DNA from: DATJHM01 sp963777355
GTDB taxonomy: Bacteria; Chloroflexota; Ktedonobacteria; Ktedonobacterales; Ktedonobacteraceae
DNA length: 64,000 nt
Assembly (NCBI GenBank): GCA_963777355.1
Contig: CAVZQK010000020.1
Coordinates: forward strand, 62,001 to 126,000
Direction: 5' to 3'
Both the position numbers and the translations under genes were made by a program. Below the pieces are notes generated by a model. It ran no database searches and was not told where the DNA came from. It saw only the letters and a list, made by a program, of their open reading frames with translations. Below, one piece after another: positions 26,598 to 35,078 of this stretch; within the stretch, counting starts at the first letter, position 1, and each line of letters opens with the position of its first letter.

Positions 26598-27278
26598 ATG
26601 TCCACGAATACTGTCCGAGATAACGAAAATGCGCAGGAGCAGCTATCCTCAATTCCAGAGCAACAGACGCAAAACTGGCTCCTGATCCTGCTCGTGTTCG
26701 TCGCCGGTGCAGTCTCGCTGGCAATTGAAATGGCGGCATCGCGTCTGCTTGCGCCTTATTTTGGCACATCTCTTTTCGTCTGGGCAGATATTATCGGCCT
26801 GATCCTGCTCTACCTTGCCGCCGGCTATAGTATTGGTGGTCGGCTGGCTGATCGCTATCCTAAACCTGCTCTACTTTATAGTTTCACGCTAGCAGCCTCT
26901 CTCCTCACCTGTCTGATCCCATTAGTAGGCAATTCATTTCTTTCCTGGCTACAGAGCGTTACGACTGGCATGGTTCCGCAGGAATTTTATGGTTCTTTCA
27001 TAGCAGTTCTTCTGCTCTTTTCCCTCCCTACTATCTTATTGGGTTGCGTCTCGCCATTCGCCATTCGTCTGCATGTCCAGCAAATTGGCAGTTCTGGCCG
27101 TACCGCCGGCAAGCTCTACGCCATCTCTACGGCAGGAAGCATTGTTGGTACATTTCTTCCTGTAATGGTGCTCATGCCCTGGCTGGGGACAGCGAATACA
27201 TTTCTGCTGTCAGGTCTCCTCCTTCTCCTCTGCTCGCTTTTCGGTCTGCTATGGAGCTGGCTGGCAGCGAAACAATAG
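26598..27278 (+). CDS. Membrane domain of the fused MFS/spermidine synthase family, no synthase domain
   Basis: This 226-residue protein has about six TM helices. The signature VSLAIEMAASRLLAPYFGTS and LYLAAGYSIGGRLADRYPKP match the N-terminal membrane part of proteins annotated as fused MFS/spermidine synthase. TILLGCVSPFAIRL and GKLYAISTAGSIVGTFLP also fit. The soluble aminopropyltransferase half normally follows but is absent, and the next gene is unrelated. It may transport a substrate or anchor a separately encoded synthase. Confidence 0.75.
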   Translation: MSTNTVRDNENAQEQLSSIPEQQTQNWLLILLVFVAGAVSLAIEMAASRLLAPYFGTSLFVWADIIGLILLYLAAGYSIGGRLADRYPKPALLYSFTLAASLLTCLIPLVGNSFLSWLQSVTTGMVPQEFYGSFIAVLLLFSLPTILLGCVSPFAIRLHVQQIGSSGRTAGKLYAISTAGSIVGTFLPVMVLMPWLGTANTFLLSGLLLLLCSLFGLLWSWLAAKQ

Positions 27279-27472
27279 ACGATCAGACAGATATAGCCAG
27301 ATGAAGCTATCGTTCTATATTTTACATTATTAAACATAATAGTGTTTTTTACCTCTTTTCATCTGTTTACCAACATAATCAATACAATAAAACGAGCCAG
27401 GGAGATGTGATATACTGAACTATGTTTCCTATTGCGTCTCCACTCGTGTTCAGAAAGGACATTCCTGATATT

Positions 27473-28759
27473 ATGAGTGACCAGATAAATGGTCTGCCAC
27501 CAAACTATTTTTATCATCAGTTACCCAATGGCATTGAGCTGGTTGGCCAGCGGATGCCCAGCCTCAGCTCTACCACCTTTGGCTTTCAGCTCGATGCGGC
27601 GGTGATTCACGAGCCGGAGGAGAAGCAAGGACTCGCCCATCTTTTTGAATATATGCTCTTCCAGGGTACCAAGAAAAAAGATGCGCGAGCGCTCAACGAG
27701 GCCTTTGAATCCCTGGGAGCCCGCAAAGGAGCCGGTACAGGGCTGGAAACAACGCAAGTATGGTCTCAGATTGTACATACAAAATTTGACGCCACCCTCG
27801 ATCTGCTTCATGAGGTTTTACTCACACCTACCTTTCCTAAAGATGAATTAGAGCAGACGCGCAATATTATTCTCCAGGAGATTCGTCGTCGCGACGACGA
27901 ACCAATGAGCCGAATTTTTGAGCAAGTACGAGCCAATTTCTATAAAGGGAGCGCACTTGGGCGGCTGATGCTTGGAAGCAACGAGAGTGTTCGTAGTCTA
28001 CAACGTGCAGATCTCCAGGGATTCTGGAAAGAACGGTATCAGCCCAATAATGTGCTCTTTGCAATTGCCGGAAAATTCGAGTGGGATCATGTTGTCAGCA
28101 AAGTACAGGATCTCTTTGGCGATTGGCAGGGCCAGGCCGAGCCTTCGCCAGAACAACATCCGCAACCCGGCAATAGTGTCTCTCTGGAATACCAGGAAGG
28201 CAAGCAGGAACATCTAGGATTAATGTTTCCTTTCCCCAACTACACCGATCCCGACTATTACGCCGCAATGGTCATCAGCGAAGTGCTCGGCGGCAATATG
28301 GCATCTCGTCTCTTTGTCGAAGTGCGCGAAAAACGCGGCCTGGTCTATGGCGTCTCAGCCAGTCTTGCAGGCAATAAGCATATTGGCGCAATGCGCATCT
28401 ATGCTGGCACCACACCGGAGCAGGGTCACGAATGCTTAGAAGTAATCGTGAACGAACTGCGAAAACTGGAGCAGGAAGGCATCACAGAAGACGAGCTAGA
28501 GCGGGCCAAAGTGCAGCTCAAGAGTGAGAACGTCATGCGTGGTGAGGGTTCAGGTGCACGAATGGGTGCGATTTCACGTTCCTGGTGGTATGAGCACAAA
28601 CTCAAAACAATTCAAGAAGTGAAAGAGTCGATTGACGCCGTAACGCAGGAGCAGGTCCTGCGCGTCCTGAAACGCTACTCACCCCTCGATCCCCTCACCG
28701 TTGCCGCCATTGGGCCATTGGATCGCGCTGGTCTGGTTGGCAATACACTCGATATCTAG
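27473..28759 (+). CDS. M16 (insulinase) family peptidase homologue with degenerate zinc site
   Basis: The fold is clear: LPNGIELVGQRMPSLSSTTF, GLAHLFEYMLFQGTKKKDAR, then NIILQEIRRRDDEP, and in the C-terminal half RLFVEVREKRGLVYGVSASL. Active M16 enzymes carry H-x-x-E-H; here the motif is H-L-F-E-Y, so the second zinc-binding His is Tyr. It is therefore probably an inactive subunit that pairs with an active M16 partner, as in the heterodimeric bacterial peptidases, but no partner gene adjoins it. The start at 27473 gives the usual family N-terminus; an in-frame ATG at 27422 lies just after a TATACT -10-like box. Confidence 0.85.
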   Translation: MSDQINGLPPNYFYHQLPNGIELVGQRMPSLSSTTFGFQLDAAVIHEPEEKQGLAHLFEYMLFQGTKKKDARALNEAFESLGARKGAGTGLETTQVWSQIVHTKFDATLDLLHEVLLTPTFPKDELEQTRNIILQEIRRRDDEPMSRIFEQVRANFYKGSALGRLMLGSNESVRSLQRADLQGFWKERYQPNNVLFAIAGKFEWDHVVSKVQDLFGDWQGQAEPSPEQHPQPGNSVSLEYQEGKQEHLGLMFPFPNYTDPDYYAAMVISEVLGGNMASRLFVEVREKRGLVYGVSASLAGNKHIGAMRIYAGTTPEQGHECLEVIVNELRKLEQEGITEDELERAKVQLKSENVMRGEGSGARMGAISRSWWYEHKLKTIQEVKESIDAVTQEQVLRVLKRYSPLDPLTVAAIGPLDRAGLVGNTLDI

Positions 28760-29076
28760 AGAGTGATTTGTGAGCCTCCTCTCCTCCAGTAGGCTGGAGC
28801 GATTATCCCTGCTGTGCCCATCTCATACATCCAGAATGAGAAGCACAGCAAGGACATAATAGACTGGTGATAGAAAACCTCCTTCTCTCTAGCAAGAGCG
28901 ACAAATTTCCTCACTTTCGGGGCTTGACAGGTACAATATTTTCGTGTGAGAATGCTAGCGGACAAAACGTCTATAAGACTGAGTTCAAGGGCTGGCATAT
29001 TGTTTAGTAAGACGGACCATTTCGAGCGGGTATCTATCCCGATGAGATAGAAAGACAATCCGGGGAGGGCAGAAGG
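28760..29076. other. Intergenic region with two hairpins (317 bp)
   Basis: CTCCAG-TAGG-CTGGAG (28784-28799) and a larger hairpin TGCTGTGC...CTCAT / ATGAG...GCACAGCA (28810-28850) lie just after the M16 gene and may end its transcript, although neither has a T-run. A TTGACA box near 28924 precedes glnA. The minus-strand frame that crosses this region overlaps glnA and has no coding features. Confidence 0.45.
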
Positions 29077-30471
29077 ATGGCAGAAGGAGCAGCGCAGGAC
29101 CAGCTCACGCAGGTCATGGCAACAATTGACCGTGAACGGGTACGTTTCGTCAATCTGGAATTTACCGACGTGGTCGGGATGGCGAAGTGTGTAATTATTC
29201 CAGTCGAGCAATTCACCAACTGTGTCACCTATGGCAAGTGGTTTGATGGCTCTTCCATCGAGGGATTTGCGCGGGTAGCAGAGAGTGATATGTATCTCTT
29301 TCCCGATCTGGCGACGTTTTGTGTCCATCCCGATAAAGTGCGGCCTGCTCCCACCAGTGATCAGCTTCAGGACAACATGGTAGAGGGAGATATCGTTGCG
29401 CGGGTGATCTGTACCGTGCGGACGCCTGACGGAGAAAGCTTCGACGGTGATCCACGGGCAGCACTGATGCGTGCCATTGAGATGGCGAGAGAAATGGGTT
29501 ATGACTATCATGTAGCTCCTGAGCTTGAATTTTATCTATTGCGTTTTGAAGGTGATAAGCCGACGCCCCTGGCACATGATCGCGGCGGCTATTTCGATCT
29601 TTCCACAGACCTCGCAGCCACAGTGCGCCGCCAGATGGTACACGCACTACGCAAAATGGATATTCGGATTGAGGCCAGCCACCACGAAGTAGCAGCAGGG
29701 CAGCACGAACTTGACTTTGAGTCCGATGACGCCCTACGTATTGCCGATGGTCTGACCACAGCCAAATATGTACTCAAAGCGATAGCGTCTCAACATAATC
29801 TCTATGCCACCTTTCTCCCCAAACCATTTTTTGGCATCAATGGTTCAGGTCTACATATCCATCAACAGCTGCGGCAAAGAAAGACAGGGCAGAACGTCTT
29901 TTTTGATGAGCAAGCCGAATATGGTCTTTCCGAGACGGGACGTCGTTTTATTGCGGGACAGCTCGCCCATGCCCGTTCAATGTGTGCCCTGCTGGCCCCG
30001 CTGGTAAACTCGTACAAGCGCCTGGTACGCGGCTTTGAGGCTCCAGTCTATATCAACTGGGGGCGAATCAATCGACAAGCCCTGATCCGTGTGCCTCGTC
30101 TGAGCACCGATCCACAATCCTCGATGCGTGTAGAGCTACGCTGTAGTGATCCGAGCTGCAATCCCTATCTAGCACTTGCCAGCATGTTACGTGCAGGGCT
30201 GGATGGTATTCAGCGCAAACTGGTTCTGCCGCCGGCAATGGATGAAAACCTCTTCTTACAGGAAGAGAGCGAGTGGCTACGGCCACGCGCCCGGCTGCTT
30301 CCGGCAACGCTGGGTGAGGCCCTGGAAGCGCTGCGAGAGGATACCTTACTGCGTGAAGTGCTCGGCGATTCGATCTTCGAGGGCTTTCTGGACGCCAAAG
30401 GCATCGAATGGAACGAATATCATCAGTACGTGCATCAATGGGAGATTGAGCGCTATCTCCCTGTATTCTAA
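29077..30471 (+). CDS. glnA: Type I glutamine synthetase
   Basis: The product is 464 residues, near the usual GSI length. Hallmarks: VRFVNLEFTDVVGMAKCVII, TYGKWFDGSSIEGFARVAES (the DGSSI loop), HVAPELEFYLL (metal-binding Glu), ASHHEVAAGQHELDF, FGINGSGLHIHQQL (ammonium/metal site) and a VNSYKRL segment with an R-P-variant that follows it. The adenylylation-type Tyr loop is not obvious, so control by adenylylation is uncertain. A strong GGGGAGGG ribosome site precedes the ATG. It converts glutamate and ammonia to glutamine. No glnB or glnE is adjacent. Confidence 0.93.
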   Translation: MAEGAAQDQLTQVMATIDRERVRFVNLEFTDVVGMAKCVIIPVEQFTNCVTYGKWFDGSSIEGFARVAESDMYLFPDLATFCVHPDKVRPAPTSDQLQDNMVEGDIVARVICTVRTPDGESFDGDPRAALMRAIEMAREMGYDYHVAPELEFYLLRFEGDKPTPLAHDRGGYFDLSTDLAATVRRQMVHALRKMDIRIEASHHEVAAGQHELDFESDDALRIADGLTTAKYVLKAIASQHNLYATFLPKPFFGINGSGLHIHQQLRQRKTGQNVFFDEQAEYGLSETGRRFIAGQLAHARSMCALLAPLVNSYKRLVRGFEAPVYINWGRINRQALIRVPRLSTDPQSSMRVELRCSDPSCNPYLALASMLRAGLDGIQRKLVLPPAMDENLFLQEESEWLRPRARLLPATLGEALEALREDTLLREVLGDSIFEGFLDAKGIEWNEYHQYVHQWEIERYLPVF

Positions 30472-30512
30472 AAGATAGATAGGGAGATGGCATCTTTCTC
30501 TCAGCTAACAGA

Positions 30513-31631
30513 TCAGTTTATAGGCCGGGCAGGCAAGAGTGAAGCATACAGTTCCTCATAGCTGGTCAGCATGGACGATTGAGAAAAGTTCTTTTCAACA
30601 TGGTCACGACAGAGAGAGCGTGAAAGAGCTGGCAATTCAGCCACCAGGGCAGCGGCCTGGGAGATATCGCCAGGAGGCACCAGAAAGCCAGTCTCACGAT
30701 GGCGAATAATCTCGGCTGCTGCGCCACGCTCGTAGGCGATTACGGGTGTGCCACAGGCCATAGCCTCGACAGGTGTCAGGCCAAAGGGCTCATCCCAGGC
30801 TATTGGAAAAAGCAGGCCGCGCACCTCGCCCATCAACTTCCAGAGTGCAGCATGGTCTAGCGCACCCAGATAGGTGACACGTTCGCCAGCCTGGACGATC
30901 AATGGCGCAACACACTCACGATAATACGCCTCATCATAGATGCCACCGGCAATGAATAAACGCTGGTTGGCGCGTGCGGCAATCTCGATAGCAGCGTCGA
31001 TACCCTTCTCTGGTGCAATACGCCCGGCTACCAGCAAAGGGGCATCCTCTGCGACTTGAGCGCGATAGGGAAGAGCAGCAAGATCCGGGCCATTGTAGAT
31101 GACCGCATCAATGGAAGTAAAGTTCTCATAAGTGCGTGCGCAGGCATGAGAGACAGTTACCAGAGTGAGCGGATGACCCCGTCGCGCCAGGATAGAGAGG
31201 GCAGTATTAATCTCCGGTACCACAGCGGGAAGATGCAGGGTATGGATCACCGGGATACGCTGAAGAATCGTGCTAGAGGTAAAAGCCGGCCAATCGAAGG
31301 CGTGGGCATGAACTACGTCAAACTCGTGCTGGCGCGCTTTCAACTGTAAAAAGAGATCTAGAAAAACCTGGGCTTGAGCCATAAAATTCTCAAAGAAGCC
31401 CTTTTCAAGAGAGCGGTCAGCAAAAGAAAAATTGGTAGGTTGCACCTCAGCCGGAACAGCCACAGGTTCAATATGGACACCTGGGACATCTGAGCCAGCT
31501 TTCGCGAAAAGCGTAATAGTATGACCGCGCTGCTGCAAGCCCTGAGCCAGTTCGGCAACGTGCGCCTGTGAGCCGCCGAGGTAGGGTTGAGCAATCGCAG
31601 TCACCAGTGGCGCGACCAGGGCAATTCTCAT
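30513..31631 (-). CDS. GT4-family glycosyltransferase
   Basis: This 372-residue GT-B enzyme has the acceptor-side glycine motif LVTAIAQPYLGGSQAHVAEL and FDVVHAHAFDWPAF. The donor domain shows LLVAGRIAPEKGIDAAIEIA and LFPIAWDEPFGLTPVEAMAC, including the E-x7-E motif (EPFGLTPVE), then GTPVIAYERGAAAEII. It probably transfers a sugar in envelope glycolipid or glycan synthesis. Its ATG overlaps the PTPS stop by 4 bp (31628-31631), so the genes are co-translated. Confidence 0.9.
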   Translation of the reverse strand: MRIALVAPLVTAIAQPYLGGSQAHVAELAQGLQQRGHTITLFAKAGSDVPGVHIEPVAVPAEVQPTNFSFADRSLEKGFFENFMAQAQVFLDLFLQLKARQHEFDVVHAHAFDWPAFTSSTILQRIPVIHTLHLPAVVPEINTALSILARRGHPLTLVTVSHACARTYENFTSIDAVIYNGPDLAALPYRAQVAEDAPLLVAGRIAPEKGIDAAIEIAARANQRLFIAGGIYDEAYYRECVAPLIVQAGERVTYLGALDHAALWKLMGEVRGLLFPIAWDEPFGLTPVEAMACGTPVIAYERGAAAEIIRHRETGFLVPPGDISQAAALVAELPALSRSLCRDHVEKNFSQSSMLTSYEELYASLLPARPIN

Positions 31632-32038
31632 GCTTCGCCTCGATAGACAGCACTATTATTCTCTGTCTCGTGAAGTTTAACCTCATAGAGCAGACCGGGA
31701 GGAAAGTGTGGCTCCAGGCGTTCCCAGAACTTCACGACCAGCATTTCAGCCGTAGGTACTATGCCCTCCAGCCAGGGAACATCATAGTTAAGATGCTTAT
31801 GATCGACCCAATCTACCACCTGTTCATTAGTAATTCTTTTCATCTCTGTCAGATTCAAGACCATGCCAGTCTGGCTATCTGGCTGGCCGTGGACCGTGAC
31901 TTCAAGAACATAATTATGCCCGTGTCCATTAGGATTAGCGCATTTCTCATAAATTGCATAATTCTCTTCTTCCGAGAGATAGTTGCTCCAAAGGCGGTGG
32001 GCCGAGCTAAAAGTGACCCGGCGCGTCAGATAGACCAT
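31628..32038 (-). CDS. 6-pyruvoyl-tetrahydropterin synthase / QueD family
   Basis: This protein of about 136 residues starts at MVYLTRRVTFSSAHRLWSNY, with CAAGGAT upstream. Zinc ligands are the His of SSAHRL and the HGH of NPNGHGHNYVLEVTVHG. The catalytic Cys is in YEKCANPNG. VLNLTEMKRI and DHKHLNYDVPWL are further family motifs. NPNGHGHNY is closer to the PTPS form found in animals and some bacteria than to classic QueD, so either pterin or queuosine-precursor synthesis is possible. It is translationally coupled to the GT4 gene, an unusual partner. Confidence 0.88.
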   Translation of the reverse strand: MVYLTRRVTFSSAHRLWSNYLSEEENYAIYEKCANPNGHGHNYVLEVTVHGQPDSQTGMVLNLTEMKRITNEQVVDWVDHKHLNYDVPWLEGIVPTAEMLVVKFWERLEPHFPPGLLYEVKLHETENNSAVYRGEA

Positions 32039-32103
32039 AACCATATCCTTGTATATTTCCAGAGAGTCCAAATGTATACAAATTGGCAACTAGAAAGATG
32101 CCA

Positions 32104-32817
32104 TCAGGCATTGGTAAAAAGCTCGATATTGCTGCCGCTAAATTGTTTCCCTGAATCTCCTGCCAGGAAAAGCAGAATCGCGGCAAACTCTTCAGGAGTC
32201 ATCCTCGCGTGCAAGTGAGGGGCGGCCTGGCGGAGCATTGCGGTGTCAACCGCGCCGGGACTGACAGCGCAGACGCGAATATTGTCCGGCTTGCCTTCAA
32301 CAGCCAGAATCTCGGTCAAACTCGCGACCCCTGCTTTCGAGACGTTGTATGCACTCAAGCCGGGGAACTTTTCTACGCCTTTGACGCCTGATAGGGACGA
32401 GATATTAATAATCACGCCCTGTTTCTGCTCAGCCATCAGGCGAAAAGCGGCATGACAGCAGAGGAACGTGCCACGCAGATTAATATTGAGAACCTGATCC
32501 CAGGTAGCAACATCCATCTCGCGGAACGGACGGACCGCGACGATGCCTGCACAATTGACCAGGATATCAACGTGTCCGTAGCGGGCCTGCACCTGTTGAA
32601 AGAGGTATTGCACATCTTCCTCACGCGAGACATCGCCAGCGATAGCCAGGCCCTGACCACCGGCCTGGATAATCTCTTCCAGAGCAGATTCAATTTCGTG
32701 CTGAGTGCGGCTGAAGAGAGCGACATATGCGCCCTCATGGGCAAAAAGTTGGGCGGTAGCACGCCCCACGCCGCGTCCAGCGCCCGTTATAATAGCTACA
32801 CGACCATTTAAATTCAT
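32104..32817 (-). CDS. SDR-family oxidoreductase (3-oxoacyl-ACP reductase-like)
   Basis: The product is 237 residues from MNLNGRVAIITGAGRGVGRA (TGxxxGxG NADP site). LVNCAGIVAVRPF, VIINISSLSGVKG (catalytic Ser) and SAYNVSKAGVASLTE (Tyr-x3-Lys) give the complete SDR catalytic set. AVSPGAVDTAML closes the fold. The ATG at 32817 is preferred; the in-frame 30-residue extension (to 32907) looks non-coding. The gene is near but not overlapping the PTPS gene. Classical SDRs with these motifs include sepiapterin-like reductases, so a pterin link is possible but unproven. Confidence 0.88.
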   Translation of the reverse strand: MNLNGRVAIITGAGRGVGRATAQLFAHEGAYVALFSRTQHEIESALEEIIQAGGQGLAIAGDVSREEDVQYLFQQVQARYGHVDILVNCAGIVAVRPFREMDVATWDQVLNINLRGTFLCCHAAFRLMAEQKQGVIINISSLSGVKGVEKFPGLSAYNVSKAGVASLTEILAVEGKPDNIRVCAVSPGAVDTAMLRQAAPHLHARMTPEEFAAILLFLAGDSGKQFSGSNIELFTNA

Positions 32818-33015
32818 GAATTGATTATAGCACCTTTCTTGTGGCAACTTGATATTATTTTTTGACTTGCCAATGTAAGGTAGGATTTTCGCGACTAATA
32901 GGGACAAAGGATGACAGGATACGGTAAAATAGAAGGTGGATTGATTAAATTATAATGCTGGACACGTTCTTCTGTAGTAGGGTAGGATTTATCAAGGGGA
33001 AAAGAGAGCCAGATT

Positions 33016-33504
33016 ATGCAACAATCACATCGCCGTATTCAGAACAAAGCACAGACATTATATAATGAAGATACCGATCCAGGTCTGCCACGGATCACGC
33101 TGCCGCTTCCAGCTTATCAGCAGGCCAATATGCGTGAACCCTGGCATCGGCGTCTTGCACATGGGCTGCATCAGGGGATTATTTTCATTATACGTAAGAT
33201 CATACTTCTCCTGAATTTTGCGCTTGTGCTGCTTTTATTGATACTCCTCACACGTTTCCTGCTCTCGGCCTTCGCGCTGCACGCCAGCCTTTTTGCGGAT
33301 TGGATATTTCAGGTCAGCTCTTTCTTGATTCTCCCTTTCAATAATCTGTTGCCGATGTTTATCTATCACAATCTGTTGATTGAGACAAATACCCTGGTAG
33401 CGATGGTTACCTATACCATCATCCTAAAACTCTTCACCGGCTTTCTGCATAGCCTGATTGGTTCAAAGAAAAAACAAAGGGATCAGGCGTGGCAATCCTG
33501 GTAG
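33016..33504 (+). CDS. YGGT-like membrane protein
   Basis: This 162-residue protein has a basic, soluble N-terminus and two to three TM helices. The first is IIRKIILLLNFALVLLLLIL. The pattern TRFLLSAFALHASLFADWIF, then SFLILPFNNLLPMFIY resembles the YGGT (CCB3/YggT) family, in which L-x-R-F and P-F x x L x P are conserved. These proteins help osmotic tolerance or cell-division-linked membrane organisation. It is alone on its strand before the HAD gene. Family assignment moderate. Confidence 0.65.
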   Translation: MQQSHRRIQNKAQTLYNEDTDPGLPRITLPLPAYQQANMREPWHRRLAHGLHQGIIFIIRKIILLLNFALVLLLLILLTRFLLSAFALHASLFADWIFQVSSFLILPFNNLLPMFIYHNLLIETNTLVAMVTYTIILKLFTGFLHSLIGSKKKQRDQAWQSW

Positions 33505-33593
33505 GACTATAGACAGATCTTTCTTTTTCTGCTATACGTATCACAAGAGGGGCTGGTTGCTGCTCCATATGTGAAAGGGCTGCGTGCCGTTTG

Positions 33594-34547
33594 ATGAATA
33601 CTTCTGTGATCTGGCGGCGCAATCATCTGCGTCTACCACGACCTTTTGACACGATTTTTTTCGATGTCGATGGCATTCTGATTAATACGGTGGATTCTTT
33701 TCATGCAACAGATATCGCCGTGGCGGAGTATGTAGCAGGGACGTTGAATGGTCTTTCCTGGGGAGAGGATGAGGGAAAGAGATTGCTCACGCTGCAAGAT
33801 GTTGAGCTTTTTAAGCAGGCTGGTGGTTATAATAATGATTGGGATATGTGTTACCTGCTTTCAACACTGGTAACTGCGCGTTTGCGCGAATGGCGGGGCA
33901 TGTCGCAGGCAGAGCGCAGCACGGCTGAATGGGCGGAACTTTCGCGCACGGCAAATCTGCGTGGACGCGGAGGACTGATCTGGGTAAAAGATACCTTTCC
34001 GGCGAGTGCGCTGCCAGACTATAGTCTGATCGGTCAGCTTTATCATGAATACTACTGGGGCGAGGATGAGATGCGCAAACGTTTTGGCTATGAGCCGCGC
34101 TATCTTCCTGGGGCGGAAGGACTGGTCCATCTTGAGAACCTGCTCTTTCCAGCCGATCTTCCCTCGCGGCTGCGTGCAGTGGGCATACGTTCGATAGGAA
34201 TTATTACCGGGCGTGTTGGTCCTGAGGTTGATAGCGCACTTGAGCGGTTTGAGGCCCACACAGGCGAACGCTGGTGGAATGTCGTGATCCCTGCCGATAT
34301 CTGCCCCAAGCCCAATCCTCGCGCTTTACGCATGGCGATCACAGCATGTGGAACACGAGGCGGTCTCTATATTGGAGATACCGCCGATGACTATGATCTT
34401 GTGCGGAACTATACAGCGAAGAAAAGCGCTGGAGAGCCTGAGATTATTGCGGCAATGATTGTACAACCGCAGGAAGTCGAACTCTACCAGCAGCGCGGGG
34501 CAGATCTTATTGTGCAGAGCGTTGAAGACCTGCTACTGCTATTTTAA
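33594..34547 (+). CDS. HAD-superfamily hydrolase
   Basis: This 317-residue protein begins with a basic leader then FDTIFFDVDGILINTVDSFH (motif I DxDG, with the second Asp). A long alpha-helical cap follows. SIGIITGRVG (motif II T), CPKPNPRALRMAI (motif III Lys) and GGLYIGDTADDYDLVRNY (motif IV) complete the HAD set. The ATG at 33594 follows AAAGGGCTG, a weak ribosome site. It is probably a phosphatase of a small phosphorylated metabolite. The large cap has TANLRGRGGLIW and EYYWGEDEMRKRFG; I cannot name the substrate. Confidence 0.85.
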   Translation: MNTSVIWRRNHLRLPRPFDTIFFDVDGILINTVDSFHATDIAVAEYVAGTLNGLSWGEDEGKRLLTLQDVELFKQAGGYNNDWDMCYLLSTLVTARLREWRGMSQAERSTAEWAELSRTANLRGRGGLIWVKDTFPASALPDYSLIGQLYHEYYWGEDEMRKRFGYEPRYLPGAEGLVHLENLLFPADLPSRLRAVGIRSIGIITGRVGPEVDSALERFEAHTGERWWNVVIPADICPKPNPRALRMAITACGTRGGLYIGDTADDYDLVRNYTAKKSAGEPEIIAAMIVQPQEVELYQQRGADLIVQSVEDLLLLF

Positions 34548-34568
34548 AGGAAATGCATCAAAGCTTTT

Positions 34569-35049
34569 CTATAGGTTTTTACTGCGCTCCTGGGCGTCTT
34601 CAAGCAGGCTGACTAAATATTGCAATTTTTTTATGGTGTGCTGGGCGTTGCGTTTATTGCGCTCGTAGCCGTCCGGGGCAAGTTGTTTGAACCAGGCAAG
34701 AATGTCTTCTTCTGAAGTATCGTACCATTTGGCATCGGCCTGGAGACGCAGGTAGACGCGCATCTGTGGGTCTTGCTTTTTGCGTGCGGGAGTCTGGACG
34801 GTCTCGCCGGCGCTCTCCTGTTCGTCGGCGGCGACGGCGGCGGCAAGTTCGGCATCGGGATGTAGTTCCTTATAGAGGGACTCGACGTCTGCGCTGCGGA
34901 AAAAGGCATCGCGTCCGACGCCGCGGTGTGTTTTGATGCGGCCTTCTTTGACCCATTGATCGAGAGTGACGCGGTCAATGCCGAAGTCTTTTCGCGACGT
35001 CGCCTGCATCCAGAAAGGCGAATTTGCTGCCACCAGGTTTGTTTTGCAT
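34569..35049 (-). CDS. Helix-turn-helix (MerR/excisionase-like) protein, one frameshift
   Basis: The likely start is the ATG at 35049 after AAGGAAAAACAC. The product begins MQNKPGGSKFAFLDAGDVAK and should continue DFGIDRVTLDQWVKEGRIKT, a wing helix-turn-helix of the MerR/excisionase type, then THRGVGRDAFFRSADVESLY. The two parts are in different frames; the break is a run of four A (complement of 34989-34992), in which one extra A explains the shift. The C-terminus is acidic, then basic-helical (ERNKRNAQHTIKKLQYLVSL). It follows rsmD by 29 bp on the same strand, so it is probably in that operon. Role unknown. Confidence 0.65.
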
Positions 35050-35078
35050 GTGTTTTTCCTTTTTTCTCTTGATGGGCT

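Noticed and set aside
28756..29511. 251-codon minus-strand frame opposite glnA
   Set aside because: It lies over the M16-glnA gap and the glnA start, has no recognisable motif or ribosome site, and glnA is certain.
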